Shown here piece by piece: positions 9,376 to 21,900 of a DNA stretch of 64,000 nucleotides; the stretch's first letter is position 1, and every line of letters starts with the position of its first letter. Origin of the DNA: Cladocopium goreaui. Taxonomy: Eukaryota > Sar > Dinophyceae > Suessiales > Symbiodiniaceae. The position numbers were made by a program, and so were the translations under genes. The notes below the pieces were generated by a model. It did no database searches. It was not told the DNA's origin and saw nothing but the letters and a program-made list of their open reading frames with translations. Location: NCBI GenBank assembly GCA_947184155.2, contig CAMXCT020001838.1, forward strand, positions 53,638 to 117,637. The letters are read 5' to 3'.

Positions 9376-11644
9376 CCTGATATACATATACCTATATATT
9401 AATATACACACCAAATGGGAGATGAACTAATTGTATTTTGGTATCATGCTTTTTTTTCTCACACCGATCGGAAGACATTACATACCCGTAGCATCCCGTA
9501 GCTAAGTTCGCTAAGTTGATGCTTGTAGCTGATATCTCTGGGGCCTAGGCTTCATAGTATCAAACCGGTTGATGGAGTAAACCACATTCTGAGCAAAGTG
9601 GATGTGCGTCCCAGTTAAGTGGCTAACCCATGTGGGATTTTTTTGAAGGAGTATACCGCAGTTCCCCAAATCTCATGATTTATCATCCGACTAAAAACAG
9701 TGATTTAGGGTATCTGAGCCAACAGCTACAGTGCTCTGCCACCAAGGCCCCTGCCATATCCAACCCAAATCACAACATTGTTGGGGTTTCCTGCAGATTC
9801 CTGCAGATTTGCTACCATTTGGGGATGTTGCCATCTTGTATATGCTGGGTATGCTCAACATGCTGAATGGCTGCGTCGGCCCAGTTCGCGTCCAAACCTG
9901 AAAAAATCTTGGCAACCGCGAATCGTTTGTTCCATGTAACCTACCCAAAAAAACATGTGTTGAGTTGTTGATTCAATCACCCGAAAACATATATCATATA
10001 CATCCTGTGAACTGATGCTGTCAGTTCCAACCAATATGGACTCCAAAAACTTATTTAAACCATAGTAAACCATAGGTTTATTAGATCTAGCCACGACATC
10101 TATGATCTAAACATATTTAGACCATATAATTTCGACAGTTTAACCAAAATTTGCTTCCGAACATCTCCATATTTTTTCGAGGTACATGGCTTGCGGAGTG
10201 CTGCCTCAGTGAGGCGATTCTTAGCGAAACAAGGGGAACCCTACCAGAATATAGGGAGAAACATACCAAAATATTTCATGAAATATTAATATAGAAATAT
10301 ATCTGAAACACACTGAAATATTTCAACTTATAGTTGCATCAGAGGGGAATTTGGAATCTAATATTACCTATAAGCACATTGGCAAAATAGGCTTAACTAC
10401 GACGACAGTTGAATTATACATCAAATTAAACATAGATAAACATAGATAAATAGGGAGTATAGCCAGTTAGGGTTTGTCTGAAAATAGGGAACCTCCACTT
10501 CCAGTGAGCTACCATCATTTTACATATTGAAATTGAAAAAAAGGTATCCACCATATTCAAAAAAAAACAACTGTTTAATGTAAATGATCTATAGTCAAAT
10601 GAATATCCAATTCCCCCGAATATTGGGTTAAATAAAGTAATTAGACGTCCATTTTTTTTTGAGTTATTGCTACTTGGCTTATCTGATTATCGTAGGGATG
10701 TCAGTAGAAGATCACCCTAAAACGTGGCCATCATTCTACACACACCCAGCTGGGTTTCCAGCAGTAAATCGGGATTCAGTTCTTTAGGGGGAACAACATG
10801 AAACTACGAAAATGTGTAAGATACTGGGTCCTCAAACATGTTGTCCCTCAGAAAGACAACTACAAAATCATCATGGTTACCCCCTACATACAGTATCCTA
10901 CACAGTATCGAACACTATCAGCGTTGGGGTGAAATTCTCTCAATTTTTATGTCGACAAGTCTTTTCACAACCGTTCCCCTCTCACTTGTGTCGTGGCTGT
11001 GTCGTTTACCCTGCAACATTCTGTGATTGGTGTCCCAAGAGGATTAAGGTGAATGGTGTCCCAAGGATCTGTTTCTTATCTGTTTGGTGAATACATACTC
11101 CCATACAAAAACCAAACAGCCGAACGAAGATCAAAACAATAAAAAAAAACTTTAAATAATTTTAAATGCATACCCCCACTATGAAAAGCGGTATCCCGAC
11201 AAATGACTGGCTATACTGGCTATACACTGCCAGAACGGTTTGCGATTTGACATCATCAAACAGTTGTTGATTATATCCTCTTTAGCTTGCAACTGTCACC
11301 CCCATGTCTCTTTCTTCAATGGGTATATTAACACAGCCATGTTTTTGGGCTTGTCTGAAACCACCAACTAGTATGTACTTACGCATCTAGAACCATGTCG
11401 AACATGATGCTGGATGTTGACCGTCGTTGACCAAAATATTCTGGTAAAGAATGACAATCTATAAGAGCCAGAAACAAGACTATGATTAATTTATTCCCAC
11501 TTAATCATAATTTGACTGGTGAAAATTACAGAATATCCCATCATTAAATAGGAATATCCAATTATGTATAGCAAATTAATTACAGCATCTCAGCACCTCC
11601 AAATTTTGGTGGCATCTCAGCCATCAATTTCTCTGTCAAGGATC
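9376..11644. other. Long AT-rich spacer
   Basis: No complete element recognised. A small islet at about 10170-10204 (minus: AALRKPC after CTGAG) may be coding but is too short to call. The plus-strand frames at 10812-11090 show no known features. Confidence 0.35.
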
Positions 11645-11686
11645 TCTGGCTGCCGCTTTTGCCCAACACTCCAGGTTTTGCCTGAC
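11645..11686 (-). CDS. Candidate coiled-coil micro-exon
   Basis: 42 nt, 14 codons, phase 0 to 0, reading VRQNLECWAKAAAR. Acceptor ATGAG before GTC, donor AGA before GATCC (GA type). The other two frames are also open, so the frame is provisional. Confidence 0.35.
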
Positions 11687-12145
11687 CTCATGGCATAGGA
11701 TCCACTACACTGGCAGAGGATGGCTGGTTGGTATCTTGGGGGGTGTCCCAAATCAAAGGAACTACGAACATATGATGATTTAACCGCAAAACACTGAGGA
11801 TATCATTGGATATCATGGGATATAGTGACTTCAATTGAGATTATAACTTATAACGGTGATTTGACCATTGGAAATGGGCATGTTTTATGGGAGATCCAGG
11901 GGTAAAACGAAGCATTGGGAATGCGATGAGGACATACAACCAGAACCAGTCATATTGGGGATATTGGGGATATGATGAGATATCTTTGTTTTTACTGCAA
12001 CTCGGCTACAAAGTGCGGAGTCAAAGCCCGACAGGAATCTGATTAGAATCAATTTCATACCGGCCTTCAGCTGTGTCTTTTTCCGTGAGTCTTGTTGCAA
12101 TACACACGAGCATATCCTACCCCTTTCAATTCAGCCATCCAGCTC

Positions 12146-12198
12146 CTGCAACCCCTGTTCTTGTGAGGAAATTGAAGTCTTGCTAGCACAAGCCATTT
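12146..12198 (-). CDS. Candidate micro-exon ending LQ
   Basis: 53 nt, intron phase 1 to 0, acceptor TTCCCAG, donor CAG before GAGCTG. Reads MACASKTSISSQEQGLQ. It has the same design as the islets at 18979, 25365, 30983 and 39250: start in phase 1, Ala/Ser-rich front, end in ..LQ at phase 0. Confidence 0.4.
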
Positions 12199-12382
12199 CT
12201 GGGAACCTGCCACCGTTCGTTGTCCTCCCAACGGATTATAACCCCTTGCTGTACAACTGGGATAAAACACAAATCATTGATAACCGTTGATCCAGCGTTG
12301 ATTTCAACTTCAGGCATACTACCAATAACCGGTTCAGTCATGGGTAAATAGACTATAGGCATCCGAAGACTTATATATTATT

Positions 12383-12487
12383 TACCCTCCGGTAAATTAA
12401 CATAGACCCTGGCAGATAGGGGTTGGAAGACTGGTTTCCACTAAAAATGGCTTATTTTCAGGGTCTATGTCAATTTAGCAGAGGGCA
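12383..12487 (+). mobile_element. Foldback MITE, family A, subfamily A2
   Basis: Family A ends (TACCCTCCGGTAAATTAAC; 'caatttagcagagggca') but a different core: CATAGACCCTGGCAGATAGG and 'cagggtctatg'. Relatives are at 28573 and 62271. Confidence 0.7.
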
Positions 12488-13978
12488 ATTGGCAAGTCAT
12501 TTTGCGCATGAGGTCATGCAACCCCTCGCGAATCCTTCCAGTACTTCACAAAATCAGGGGTGGAAACAACTGGATGGACACAGATCATTTATCGGATGGT
12601 GGTGTTGGAATGGGTAATTGTCGAAATTCAGGGCTATTCAAGATTATCATAATATATCATAGGATGGTCCACCAAACAGCATGAGTCATGTGATATTGGG
12701 TTTTCTTAGGGAAACAACACATGACCCGTCAACTTGCAGTCGCTGTCGTGGGCGACTTTGAATGACTAGCCGGCCATTGACTGTTCATTGGGGGCTCCAT
12801 CCAACTCCTAGCGTCGCGTCCCCAAATGGAAACTCCTGGGCCACCAGTAACACATGATATCGACAGTTGCCCACGTTCCGCTCAAATCTGCCGACTGATT
12901 TTATCTCGCATATTTTATCATATTCGCTACTGTAGTTGGCCAAAATCCCGATTTTGATGAGGATCTCTAATGACATCCTCTAAAAAGGGAAGGGATCCCC
13001 ATTCGATCTGAACATCCCCTGCCATTTCTTCCCCAAACCTTGCCTGACTCGAGCTGGATGGCATCGACCTGACGATGCCAATTTTCAACAAAAAAAGGGC
13101 TATGGTGGATGGTCAAATCCATGGATTTTCACCTCTGAATAAAAAGCGGGCTCGCCACAAAGACTGCAACAAACACAAACTCACCCGAAAATATTTAGGT
13201 GGGAGCTTCAATTTACTACCATGAAGATGCTGAATTTACTAGTTCCTATCTTAGATTATCTGAAAGGAGTTGTTACTTACAAAGAGCCAAAAAAATCACC
13301 GGATCGGACCAAGGTCATCCGATGAGATTTCACCAAGTGACCATGGTTGAATGTGGTGACTAAACACAAAAATGTTAACTATATGATCAATGGCTTGGTT
13401 TAAGGGAAAATCTACAGGAAACCATGTTTTTTTTACCATCAAATATATATGTTGGGGTTTCCGGTTAAAATTTTCCCATCATCCAATTCTATGATATGAG
13501 ATACAATATGATACAATATGATACAATCAACAACTAGTATGGTGACTCTGGTTTGGTGATCTTGGTGCAGTTTACCCATCAATAATTCGGGCTTGAGCAG
13601 CAGAATATGATAGAATATGGGTAAGCTATTTTTTTCTAGTAGAGGGACACTGGGTTGAAACAGGGGATGAGCCCCAAATTGATTGCCACTTACAACTTGA
13701 GAACACGACAGTTCACTCTTTTTTCCATCGGATGCTGGGTTCTCCATTCTGATACCTGATTTGTATCCAGCCGACCAAAGTATGCAGGATAGAAAAATAC
13801 TATGTTTATATAGGTGATCAAATGGATTTCCTCGTCAATCAGTCTGGATATAGTTTAATATAATCAATTGACTATTGATGCACACATCATAAACACTTGT
13901 GAACATGATTCAAGTTCACGTTCACAAAACATCATGGAATATTTCCTTGGGCTGGCATGCAATTTTTAGAATACAGTA
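12488..13978. other. Spacer with weak islets
   Basis: Weak GC-richer patches on the minus strand near 12726-12770 (VIQSRPRQRLQ) and 12805-12840 (EFPFGDATL) are not convincing alone. A partial relative of family L lies around 13390-13470. Confidence 0.3.
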
Positions 13979-14081
13979 TATCACTGGTAAACTAACATAA
14001 CTATGGAAAATCACAATTTTCAATGGGTAAATCCACTATAAATGGCCATTTTCAATAGCTATGTTGACTTACCAGAGGGTA
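13979..14081 (-). mobile_element. Foldback MITE, family A (reverse)
   Basis: Left 'tatcactggtaaactaacat' (degenerate TIR), right 'atgttgacttaccagagggta'. The core AATCACAATTTTCAATGGG is in reverse orientation. Confidence 0.75.
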
Positions 14082-14358
14082 TCACTGGTTCTTGTACTAG
14101 ACAATCTGGATAGTATACCCTCATGGCCATTGAACATCCACGATTTAGTTCGATGATTTTCCCAGCTATAAACATCCATTTATAGAGATCTTCCACTACC
14201 ACCGGCTGAGTACCGGTGGCCAACTCTATCCACAGCCACAGGCGACCCCCGTGGCATCAAGTGGCATCATTATTTCGATTGAAACGACTATGAGGATATC
14301 CATTAAACCCTTTGAATTGAAGCCATTATATATTTGGGGTTATTTCTCCATTTCTCAA

Positions 14359-14461
14359 CTGGTTGGTGGTTTCAACCCCTCTGAAAAATATTAGTCAGTT
14401 GGAGTCAGTTGGGATGATTCTTCCCAATATATGGAAAAAAATGTTCCAAACCACCAACCAG
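14359..14461 (+). mobile_element. Foldback MITE, family B
   Basis: CTGGTTGGTGGTTTCAACCC to CCAAACCACCAACCAG. Confidence 0.8.
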
Positions 14462-14830
14462 TTGATACAAACCCAATGAGTTTTTTCTGTTGGGTCTTAG
14501 CCTTAAATCCGGCGACTTACCACAGAACGGCTATCTTTTCAGATGTTTTCGCATGATCATTCAAGGATCCTCCCACAGATCGTAGCCGGCGAATATTCCT
14601 GGTTGGTAAGTCCCGGATAACCAGGGATACAAATAAATAGCTTACCCATATATGAACCAATTTCTCATAATTTCTCAATCCCTACATAATTACCTTTTTT
14701 TTAAATCCCATTTCTACCTGGTAACCCCACTAACCAGTGACATCCAGTGAAAAAAAGGGTGATCCTCCAAGTTGGGCGCACCATGGTTTAATCGCACCAC
14801 GGCTTGCGATGGACCCGTCCTGGACCCGTC

Positions 14831-14936
14831 CTGGTTGGAGCACGACCCGTCGCACGTCTTTCGTCCAAGGAACCGTCTTCTTTGAGGACTTGAGGCCGAA
14901 GACATCTTTCAGCCACTCGCGTTTCCAGGTGCATAG
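14831..14936 (-). CDS. Candidate exon: short coil then basic linker
   Basis: 106-nt GC-rich islet. The chosen frame reads MHLETRVAERCLRPQVLKED and then an Arg/Thr/Pro linker (RATGRAPTRTG). Acceptor GCTAAG, donor CCAG before GACGGG. A GGACGGGTCC decamer is duplicated at the donor. The other two minus frames are open through the islet, so the frame is uncertain. Confidence 0.35.
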
Positions 14937-15028
14937 CTTAGCGAGACGGTGAGTCGGAGCTGGTGAGTCGGAAAATGACATGAGGGCCCATAATATCGGG
15001 ACAATTCAGAGGACATAAAGATGTAGTA

Positions 15029-15100
15029 ATGTAATGTAATATAATGTAATGTAATGTCATGTAATGTCATGTAATGTAATATAATACAATGTCATGTATG
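15029..15100. repeat. TAATG / TCATG pentamer array
   Basis: Repeats of TAATG with variants TCATG and TAATA. Confidence 0.8.
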
Positions 15101-15103
15101 TAT

Positions 15104-15198
15104 ATATATATACATACATACATACATACATACATACATACATACATACATACATACATACATACATACATACATACATACATACATACATACATAAG
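15104..15198. repeat. (CATA)n microsatellite
   Basis: More than 20 consecutive CATA tetramers. Confidence 0.95.
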
Positions 15199-15479
15199 TG
15201 TACATAGACACACACACACATGTCGGTTTGTCTGAAATTTAGGTATCCTTATATAACATACATATCTTTTTAATCACCAATTTGGTATTCACGGTTAATC
15301 CCACATTTTCAGACACAGCATCACAGGGAAGAAGTGGCAGGGATCCACCAGCCATCAACTGAAGGAGCTTTGTAACATTTTGTACTGGCTTGAACCAGCA
15401 ATGATGTTTTTCACCATTGTTGAAAGTTATGAGTTGAGTTGTTGTTTAATGCAGTTAGAACTCACTGTTCAAACATTTT

Positions 15480-15599
15480 CTGGTTGGTGGTAGGTATACC
15501 TACCCCTCTGAAAAATGATGGAGTGAGTAACAGTTGGGATGATGACATTCCCAATATATGGAAAGTCATAAAATTCCATGGTTCCAAACCACCAACCAG
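15480..15599 (+). mobile_element. Foldback MITE, family B
   Basis: CTGGTTGGTGGTAGGTATAC to CCAAACCACCAACCAG, core complete. Confidence 0.85.
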
Positions 15600-15710
15600 T
15601 TTTGTAACCAACAACGAATGATGTTTTTTTCACCAACAAAAGGGACATGTTTTTAGACTGAGCTCCAAGTGAATTGGATGTTTTTTTCTGATGGTAAACA
15701 TCCTGATTGA

Positions 15711-15832
15711 CCGGACCTGGTAAACGTTAACAAAAAACGATGGAACATCACCATTTTTAATAGGTAAATCAACTAGAAATTTAGAAATGGGTCATTTTCA
15801 ATAGCAAGGCCTGTTTGTTTACCAGGCCTTTT
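15711..15832 (-). mobile_element. Foldback MITE, family A (degenerate)
   Basis: 'tgaccggacctggtaaacg' on the left and 'gtttaccaggcc' on the right, with the core 'GGAACATCACCATTTTTAAT'. Confidence 0.55.
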
Positions 15833-16307
15833 GTAACATGGATGATTTTTTGCGGCGCTTGCCCATGACTTAGGAAACCCCACGGCCCCATGACTTGACC
15901 AACGAAAAGTTTTCCCCTCATTTTCCGATCATTGGGAGGAGCCTCACCAAGGTGAAACAACCCAGCTTGATTATATGGGTATGTGTTGAATAGTGGCATA
16001 AAAAAATCCGTATACTAATGGTATACATTGTTTACCATACACCGTTATCAATGCTAAATACTGAAATATGAATCCCCAATTTTCCATGACAATTGCACCC
16101 AATCATGGTAAATTCATCCCTGTCAATGCTATTAGTACCAGGCTATTTTAATGTAATAATATACTTCAATTTTTGGAAATGGTTGTTGAGTTCCATATCA
16201 AAGTTCGAGGGTGTCAATTCTTTCCCATGGAACAGTGACTGTGATTTGGTCGGCACGTTGAGCCACTGCCCCAGATCGTGGCTGGTTCATATTCCCAACA
16301 CTTAGAA

Positions 16308-16413
16308 TGGATTAAAATGGAAGACCCCCAAGCCACCATAGGTTCAATAATATAGTTGGGTCGATTTTTTTGGATGATTTGGGCGTACCCGGCCCCATGG
16401 CTTAGGAACCTCC
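16308..16413. mobile_element. Foldback element, family D (degenerate)
   Basis: 'ggattaaaatggaagaccccc' versus 'ggcttaggaacctcc', centre 'ttggatgatttgggcgtac'. Confidence 0.5.
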
Positions 16414-16513
16414 ATGGCTTGTTGTGCGGCCCGTGTCTTGATTCTCGATTCATACACCCCGTGTTGGGTCAAACTGCGAGGGTTGCTGTTGAATCTGGCT
16501 AAAACTCACCAGT

Positions 16514-16618
16514 TACCCTGCGGTAATCAAACATGGCAATGGAAAATGGATGAACATTGCCCATTTATAGATCGTTTTCCTATTCAATATGGCGATGTTC
16601 TATAGCTATGTGCTTAAA
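16514..16618 (+). mobile_element. Foldback MITE, family A (degenerate)
   Basis: TACCCTGCGGTAATCAAACATGG at the left; core 'GCCCATTTATAGATCGTTTTCC'; the right TIR has decayed. Confidence 0.55.
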
Positions 16619-16751
16619 CACATCACAATTTGGGGGTCCAAAATAGTGACTAATTACTCCTAAAATTGGCAACCCCTAATCAGGGTTATGAACCTGCGAC
16701 TGACGTTACTATGATCATCATCTCAGGTGAGAAATCAAAAAACCGAAACAT

Positions 16752-16882
16752 GCCCTCTGCTCATTTAACAAAGCTATGGAAGCCATGGCCCATTGATCAT
16801 TTACGATGATTTACCCATGACAAATTGCGAAACCGCGATTTTCCAATATGTTCCATAGCACTGTTGAATAACCCCTGGGGTA
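16752..16882 (+). mobile_element. Foldback MITE, family A (degenerate)
   Basis: 'gccctctgctcatttaaca' on the left and 'cccctggggtaa' on the right, with 'AGCTATGGAAGCCATGGCCCAT' and 'ATTTTCCAATATGTTCCATAGC' type core. Confidence 0.5.
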
Positions 16883-16930
16883 ATTGAAACCAGCAAGCAC
16901 CGAATGAATTCTGGCAACACGCACCCAAAC

Positions 16931-17001
16931 CTTGGCCAAAGGGACACCCCACAAGATCAGCAACAACAGAGCACCCACGGCCACGCCAATGGCCAAACGC
17001 A
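16931..17001 (-). CDS. Candidate exon: hydrophobic, probable membrane segment
   Basis: 71-nt GC-rich islet reading RLAIGVAVGALLLLILWGVP then LAK, after acceptor TGTCAG and before donor AAG|GTTTGG. The roughly 20-residue Ala/Val/Leu-rich stretch flanked by Arg and Lys fits a transmembrane helix. An in-frame ATG (MSVR) sits just upstream, so it could also be a signal anchor of a separate gene start. On the putative gene it falls between the coil islets and the kinase islets, an order that would suit a receptor-like kinase. This is inference. Confidence 0.4.
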
Positions 17002-18586
17002 CTGACATGGTGCGAAAAAAACAAAAACCGAACTGGTGATTGATTTTTTGGGTTCTCCTTGATGCCAAAGGCGGGGTTCAAATGAAGAGATCCGGTTTTC
17101 GGATGCTGTTTTTGGATGGATCGACCCTGTTTTCATGGAACAGCCCGAAGTTTCAGGCGTGCTTGGATGCATCTGGATTCTGTGTTGGTCCAATATAAAT
17201 CCACAATGGGATGTGTTTAGGCTTCAAGCTGATGATGAAGTTTCTCTTGTTTCACTCAGCTACAAAGTTTTATGTTTCAAACATACAATTGGGTCATACT
17301 GGGTCCCTAGTCAAGTACCTATTGACTGGTCTAGGCCGCAATCATTAGCTCTCTGGACCCACAGCGGAGCTTTTCAAACAGCTGCAGTGGGAGCATGACG
17401 AGTCGACCACAAACCGTTTCTGGGACATCAAAAAAAGGCAGCGGGCAGTTTCTGTAAACTTTTGGTCAGGCAGAATCCATGAGATATTTCTTCCTGCTTC
17501 CTGTTCAGTAGGCGGCTAGAAAATAATGCTTCAGAGGGCGACTCAGAGTTATTTTTGTGCATCTTGCGATGGATTCCCCTTTGCCAACACTTTTGTTTTT
17601 TTTTGTTCTTTTAGAACATGTCAGTACGCATGCCATCCCATGGTTGCAATTGATGGCCAACTGAAGTCAGCGAGAGATGACACAATGAATGAAATATGGG
17701 CTATTCCAAAACTGGGACATACCCCCAAATTGCAATTTTTGCATTGAAATCTGGTGCTGTGCCACAGCCCAATCTCTATCCCAATTATGGTTTTCAGCAA
17801 CTCACTTGTCATCAATACTCCCACTTTTGCTGGTTGAGTCTTCCCCTGGTGTTCGTTGTACCCGTAAACTTTGCTTGGTTGAAGATATACCAACTAAGCG
17901 AATATAAACATGATGTATATACACACATGTATCCATAGGCATGCGCGAGTATGCATGAACACATATGTGTATATATATATACATATGTTTATATATTGTA
18001 ATACTATCGTTGTTGTCTTCATTTTTTAAACATTATTATATTGTAATTATTTTCATTACCATTTGAAACAAATTTGAAACATATCATTATTGCAATCGTC
18101 ACGAGTATTATTTTAATCACATTAGTCATTAGTCGGTGTTACCCTCGATAAGATCGGATGCATGACTTTGTCATTTGAACATCGGCGTTGACAACGGAAT
18201 ACCACTAAACTCATCCAAAATCTATTGATTAATCTCACAATTGTCTTTACTTGAATTACTGTTTTGTGGGTGTACTCCGTTTTCAGACATACCCATATCT
18301 CACACTGTTTGTGATATATCCCATGATAACAACATTATATATATATATATTCCCTTTATATCGACATGATATCCCGTGTAGATCTATTTCTCACTCGCCT
18401 TTTGGGCTGGTTAAATCATCATCAACCCAACTAATAATATTGCTGGTTAATACAGTAAATCCCGCAAAAAACTGTATCCCAATTGAATGGTTGGGGGAGT
18501 ATACTTGGGAAAATTGGTTTTTGGAAATCTTCAATATCACAATTTTATTGAATACTTGGGGGACTATACTGGGAAATTCTTGGATA
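17002..18586. other. Long AT-rich spacer
   Basis: A GC-richer patch at about 17350-17405 is coil-like on both strands (plus AELFKQLQWEHDEST; minus LPLQLFEKLRCGSRE), so no call is made. TA-rich tracts occur at 17965-18000 and 18335-18350. No complete foldback element. Confidence 0.35.
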
Positions 18587-18652
18587 AATATCACAGAAAA
18601 TAAATTGTCTATAACATATCCAAACTTTTTTGGATATCAATTTTCTGTGATA
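18587..18652. repeat. Inverted repeat
   Basis: ATCACAGAAAAT and ATTTTCTGTGAT form arms around a 'ccaaacttttttgg' centre that is itself self-complementary. Confidence 0.6.
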
Positions 18653-18978
18653 AAATCAGTGGTTTATCCTAAGAATAAACGAATAAACCTCCAGGAATCC
18701 CCCAAAAGATTCAAGCTCGTATATTTATCACTTTTCTATCTTTCTGGGGGTTGCTATATATACGTATAATTATATATATATATATACCCAGATCATTGGG
18801 ATACTATGAGTGAAAGAAATCGTGCACCAATTGGCATTGGGATTCCTATGAAACACTGTAAATACTGGGATAAACATGGATCAACCATGATACACCATTT
18901 ACCAACTGGCGCAGGATTTCTTCCACAAACATGTCCCGGAAAAACGATAACGGCCGCCCCACGTCAAATCACCACGGC

Positions 18979-19022
18979 CTGCAGTTCGGCAGAGTGACGC
19001 TTGGCGGCTGCCAAGTGTTCGC
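18979..19022 (-). CDS. Candidate micro-exon ending ELQ
   Basis: 44 nt, phase 1 to 0, reading EHLAAAKRHSAELQ. Acceptor ACCAG before GC, donor CTGCAG before GCCGTG (GC donor). Same length, phase and C-terminal pattern as the 44-nt islet at 30983-31026 (ATAFTAEERNKELQ), which suggests duplicated exons. Confidence 0.5.
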
Positions 19023-19065
19023 CTGGTGTCACCATGGCTCCGGCGGAGCCATTGAGCATCCACAA

Positions 19066-19432
19066 ATGTTGGAAAATGCGAAATTCATTTACCATCCAAA
19101 AAAATAGGAAAATGGAGAGTTAATTAACCATAAAAACAAATGCAGGTAAATGTGCATTTAATTAGCCATAGAAAAATGTTGGTGCATGGGGAGTTAATTC
19201 ACCATGAAAAAATGCGGATAAGCGGGGGAGTTAATTAACCATCAACAAAAGCGGGTAAACGGGGAGTTAACTAACCATCAAACAATGTGGGAAAATGGAG
19301 GGTTAACCATGAAACATGTGGGACATTGGTAAGTTAACCATCAAAAAATGTGGGAATTTTATGGAATTTTGGGAGTTAACCATGAAAGAATTGGGAAAAT
19401 GAGGAGTTCTCCTTGAAACATGTGGGACATCA
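19066..19432. repeat. Degenerate minisatellite, about 40-60 bp unit
   Basis: At least seven imperfect repeats of 'gggagttaattaaccatcaa...aatgtggg', progressively shortened toward the right. Confidence 0.75.
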
Positions 19433-19736
19433 GGATCAAACTTAGGGGGTTCATCAACCGAATTTTTGTGACAGACTCAACAAAGCATGAATAGCGTTAA
19501 ATGGTGATTTCATCCAACATAAGGATTAAACCACATTTAGCCAAGAAAAGTTAGGGGATGAAAAAATGATTTATGATTTTAACTTGAGTTTAGTGAACCC
19601 AGTTTCCAGATTTCAGGAACTGTCCAACGTTGCCTCAAGATGCTTCATTTCGTGAGTTTCCTGCACTTTAGGACGTTTTTCCAGCGCGATTTCCATGGCT
19701 TTCCCAATCCAAAAATGGGATGAGATTCGATTTCTC

Positions 19737-19856
19737 TACCCTCCGGTGAACGTTTACATAACGAACTGGAAAATCACCATTTTCTAAAAATGGGAAAATC
19801 CACTATTTCGACTGGGCCATTTTTTAAATAGCTTTTTGTATGTTTACCAGAGGGTA
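19737..19856 (-). mobile_element. Foldback MITE, family A (reverse)
   Basis: TACCCTCCGGTGAACGTTTAC to 'tatgtttaccagagggta', with core GGAAAATCACCATTTTCTA. Confidence 0.8.
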
Positions 19857-20249
19857 TTTGGAGTCCCAAACAGGAGATTTTTTAGTACCCCTGTTTTCCA
19901 GCAGTGACATGTTTGGAACATCATGGCTTTGATGGCGAAATCCCAAGTTGTCCAACGTATTTTTGATGCTTAGATGGCTTAGATTCCCAATGGGAACCCC
20001 ACATTTTTCATGTCCCACATGTACATTCCACGCGTTTTGATGTCCGGCCATGGTTTGTTGGGTCCCCAGTCCCCGCCTCCCTGCTGGACCATCTGAAGCT
20101 CCAACTTTTCGCCTTGGTGAAGCAAGATGTTCTTCTGTTTTTGGACCAAACGCTACCTTTTATTTTGGGCTCCAAACACAAAGTCTACAGCGCCCATTCC
20201 TCAATCCCAGGCTTAGATCTTGAGATCTTTTGTTGGAGACCAGTGAAAA

Positions 20250-20329
20250 CTTGGTTGCTGCTGGTGGTTGAGCCACTCCAATACTCTCCAGTTTGGGCAG
20301 AGCCAAATGTGTCAACTTTTGCTCACTGT
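20250..20329 (-). CDS. Uncertain exon: coil plus linker
   Basis: Minus frame reads SEQKLTHLALPKLESIGVAQ then PPAATK, after acceptor GTTTTCAG and before AAG|TTTTC, which is not a known donor. The same frame stays open to 20160 and to 20384. Coding is plausible; boundaries are uncertain. Confidence 0.3.
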
Positions 20330-20542
20330 CTGAAAACCGCTGAACAAACTTGCGGCGTCTCAAAGAATCAGCGACAGGAAACACACTTGTTCAGTGCGCT
20401 TTCTGGATTGCCGAGTGGTGTCAGCATCGTTACACAACATGAAACGATGTATCGAAAAAAAAAAAAACAAATCTGAAGAGATTCGTGGCTGGTTTTTTCA
20501 GGCTTTACAACAAACATGGCAACATGAAAGACCCCCTTTGAG

Positions 20543-20657
20543 TCATCCTCTGGTAAACAAACAGTTTGCTATTGAAAATGGCCATAGAAATAGTTGATTT
20601 ACCCAGTAATAGCATGGTGACTTTCCAGTTCGTTATGTAAACGTTTACCATAGGGTA
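20543..20657 (+). mobile_element. Foldback MITE, family A
   Basis: 'tcatcctctggtaaacaaac' to 'aaacgtttaccatagggta', with core TTGAAAATGGCCATAGAAAT. Confidence 0.7.
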
Positions 20658-20789
20658 GATGATTTTCCGGTTAAAAAAAACATATATTTAAAACCTCCAG
20701 TACTATAGGTCCGCCGTATGTTGAACGATTAAGATTATGTGTCTGGACACTCTTAACACCACAACTGAAATTCTATTTTGAAACAGATC

Positions 20790-20831
20790 TGCTTCAGTTT
20801 GGAAACAGGTCTGCTTCCGTACAGCATGTCC
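20790..20831 (-). CDS. Uncertain exon-like islet
   Basis: Strong pyrimidine-rich acceptor (CTGTCTGCTGTCAG before GG) followed by an open frame GHAVRKQTCFQTEA. Donor not clear, left end arbitrary. Confidence 0.2.
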
Positions 20832-20924
20832 CTGACAGCAGACAGCGAACAGGCCAAGACATGAGTACAAGGTCCAAGAATATGTTCACAGTTTCTCTGG
20901 TTGGCGGCTTCAGCATCCCAATAT

Positions 20925-21042
20925 CTGGGTAAATTATAATATTTCACTAACCTGAATTAAGGCCATTTGGGGATGATTTCCCATATATAAACCATGATTT
21001 CCAGGGTTCGGGAGAACAGTGAGGTCGTTATAATTTACCCAG
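20925..21042 (+). mobile_element. Foldback MITE, family C (complete)
   Basis: CTGGGTAAATTATAATATTT on the left and CGTTATAATTTACCCAG on the right. The core is 'cctgaattaaggccatttgg', GGATGATTTCCC and 'ccagggttcgggagaacag'. Confidence 0.85.
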
Positions 21043-21237
21043 CAATATCTTCCCACATCCAACTTTCAGATCTTTCAGGTTCCAGAAAAGACTAACCAAT
21101 GGCACAATGATCCGATCCTGGTGAAGCAACGAAGCAACGTTCGAAGCCATCAACCAGGTTGCAGAAAAAGGGACTCCGGCATGTCCCATAGTTGACCAGC
21201 GAAGCCATGAGAGGGGCAATACATAATATGTTGCATC

Positions 21238-21472
21238 ATATATAATATGTATATATATATATGTATAACATTGTACATAACATATATGATGTATAATTAC
21301 GTATCTATATAATATATATATATATATAATATGTATAATATACAACACATACATACATATATACAATATATAGTCTATAGTATCTAACAATGTATATATA
21401 TATATATACAATATATACATATATATATACACAATATATATATATATATACATACATATATATATATATAAG
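21238..21472. repeat. TA/TATG-rich simple sequence
   Basis: Over 200 bp of alternating TA with occasional G or C. Open frames here (Tyr/Ile runs) are artefacts. Confidence 0.85.
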
Positions 21473-21900
21473 GACCCATGCGGCCAATTGTTTGTAGGGT
21501 CATATGACAGACAGGGATGCGTTTATGCGTTTCTACCGCACGATTCGACACACCTGTCAGTCAGCAACAACCCCCCAAAACCTCGAAAACCGTGACGGAC
21601 AAAACACATGGCCAAACACGTACGTCCACAAAAAAGTGGATTTGTGGAAATGCTGGTATACATTTAATTTAATATGGCTTTATATTATATCTATTTCAAT
21701 CATTTCAACCAAAGACCCATTGGATGATTTTGAGTTTGGAAGATGAATCACATCATATTTCAAGGTGGGCTGCTGAATTTGGCCGTGTAACATCCAGATG
21801 CTATGCCCTGAACCTCGCTTCACTGGACATTCCGGTAAATTCGGTGCGAAGGAATGAGCCAACTCTCACCCTTTCGACACTAAATGACGATCATAAAAGG

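Noticed and set aside
15104..15198. CRISPR-like repeat array
   Set aside because: It is a plain CATA microsatellite without spacers, in a eukaryotic context.
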